Shown: piece by piece, positions 63,607 to 64,000 of the stretch | Position numbering within the stretch: position 1 is the first letter of the stretch | Layout of the letters: the number at the start of each line of letters is the position of its first letter | Assembly: GCF_003293675.1 (NCBI RefSeq) | Contig: NZ_CP029984.1 | Coordinates: forward strand, 1,499,446-1,563,445 | Length of the DNA stretch: 64,000 nt | Source of the DNA: Gardnerella leopoldii | GTDB taxonomy: Bacteria; Actinomycetota; Actinomycetes; Actinomycetales; Bifidobacteriaceae | Direction of reading: 5' to 3' | Made by a program: the position numbers and the translations under genes | The notes under the pieces: generated by a model | What the model was told of the DNA's origin: nothing | What the model saw: only the letters and a program-made list of their open reading frames with translations | Database searches by the model: none

Positions 63607-63858
63607 GTGCGATACGCGAGAAGCGGGTTGTCGGCGTGTCGCGCAAGAGTGGCTATATTGCAACGGTTTTGCGGCTGGTTGGGGGAGTATTCAAGAGTTT
63701 CCTGAGAGTTTTCTGAGAAAAATCTTTAAAAACCTTGAAATTGACATTTTTACGAAAAATAACGCATAATACTGTATTTTTTATTCTTGAAAATAGTTTG
63801 ACTGAAATATTTTTATAAAAATATGAATGTTTTTTGTTAATGAGTTGTGTGTTGGCTC

Positions 63859-63888
63859 TTGACTTTTTCGAACGGGGGGGGGTATGTT
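63859..63888 (+). promoter_or_regulatory. Promoter with a G9 homopolymer in its spacer
   Basis: TTGACT (63859-63864), 18-nt spacer whose last nine bases are all G (63874-63882), then TATGTT (63883-63888). A G-run this long slips in replication, which would change the -35/-10 distance. Confidence 0.6.
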
Positions 63889-63892
63889 AATA

Positions 63893-63982
63893 GCAAACGC
63901 CGGTCAGTCCTAGTTTGACGGGCGTGTGTGGCTCCGGTTGGAGTTACACAGCAAATTTTTCTTCGTGTACCTAGCACGAAGG
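63893..63982 (+). other. Leader with three successive hairpins
   Basis: Hairpin 1: GCC-G-GTCA / TGAC-G-GGC (about 63900-63924). Hairpin 2: GTGTGGCTCC-GGTT-GGAGTTACAC (about 63926-63949, with two G-U pairs). Hairpin 3: CTTCGTG-TACCTAG-CACGAAG (about 63961-63981). They fill nearly all of the leader between the predicted start and the ribosome site. Confidence 0.55.
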
Positions 63983-64000
63983 AGAAGAAGAAAGGAAAAA

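Larger units (their letters stand above)
63417..64000. other. Non-coding right end of the window
   Basis: About 580 bp: the rplL terminator, two copies of the CTTTAC/GTAAAG repeat, an AT-rich zone (63700-63850), a promoter with a G9 spacer (63859-63888) and a leader with three hairpins ending in a purine-rich run (GGAGAAGAAGAAAGGAAAAA) that looks like a ribosome site. The gene itself starts beyond 64000. A 73-codon frame at 63548-63769 overlaps the repeats and is probably not a gene. Confidence 0.6.

Noticed and set aside
63548..63769. 73-codon frame after rplL
   Set aside because: Overlaps the palindromic repeats, no good ribosome site and no recognisable protein pattern.

Overview
The window is a stretch of low-to-moderate GC actinobacterial chromosome that most resembles Gardnerella or a close member of the Bifidobacteriaceae. 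The evidence is the actinobacterial gene set (OpcA, a GlnR-type orphan regulator, a Wag31-like coiled-coil protein, ValS and PNPase of actinobacterial type), a class I ribonucleotide reductase beta subunit with the metal-free 'QSK' substitutions that I recall being reported for Gardnerella, many leaderless start sites, and a roughly 40-45% GC coding style. The species call is an inference. I found no IS element, prophage, CRISPR array or rRNA gene.

Layout. 1-124: 5' end of a lipoprotein gene on the minus strand. 478-4735: nrdHIEF operon (minus) with paired NrdR boxes upstream. 5163-10115: oxidative pentose-phosphate genes, gnd (+) convergent with zwf-opcA-pgl (minus). 10219-12645: OatA/OafA-like acyltransferase with an SGNH domain. 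12949-17711: ppa, an unknown membrane protein, glnR-like regulator, nth and an anchored oligopeptide-binding protein. 17760-24211: valS, argS, brnQ. 24586-30171: a maltodextrin-type operon (binding protein, two permeases, GH13 enzyme, LacI regulator). 30199-34468: MIF-like tautomerase, GtrA-like protein, histidine phosphatase, unknown acidic protein, gltX. 34659-35392: tRNA-Glu, tRNA-Gln, short repeats and a candidate small RNA. 35393-42603: metallophosphoesterase, murA, and a two-gene unit of membrane Ser/Thr kinase plus Ig-like surface protein. 42692-50155: tRNA-Ala, DedA protein, rpsO, pnp, aldo/keto reductase, YfiH-family protein. 50332-55971: DivIVA-like protein, pepC, a hairpin array, DAHP synthase, mtnN. 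56223-60368: pstSCAB. 60622-63416: purine permease, then rplJ-rplL behind an L10 leader with an attenuator. The last 580 bases hold repeats and a promoter whose spacer contains a run of nine G, feeding a gene beyond the window.

How the genes work together. The nrd genes supply dNTPs by an O2-dependent but probably metal-free reductase reduced by NrdH, with NrdI as activase. Zwf/OpcA/Pgl/Gnd supply NADPH and pentose phosphates to nucleotide synthesis. The GH13 operon imports and hydrolyses alpha-glucans, which fits a glycogen-rich niche. Pst imports phosphate and the NCS2 protein imports purines. The kinase and surface protein, OatA-like enzyme, MurA and DivIVA-like protein belong to cell-envelope biology.

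The most notable signals are the QSK NrdF, the covarying hairpin array between pepC and the DAHP synthase gene, the G9 tract inside a promoter spacer at the right edge, the repeated -10/7-nt/ATG leaderless signature, the Arg/Asp-rich tail of PNPase, and a pyrimidine-rich small RNA candidate near 35.1 kb.
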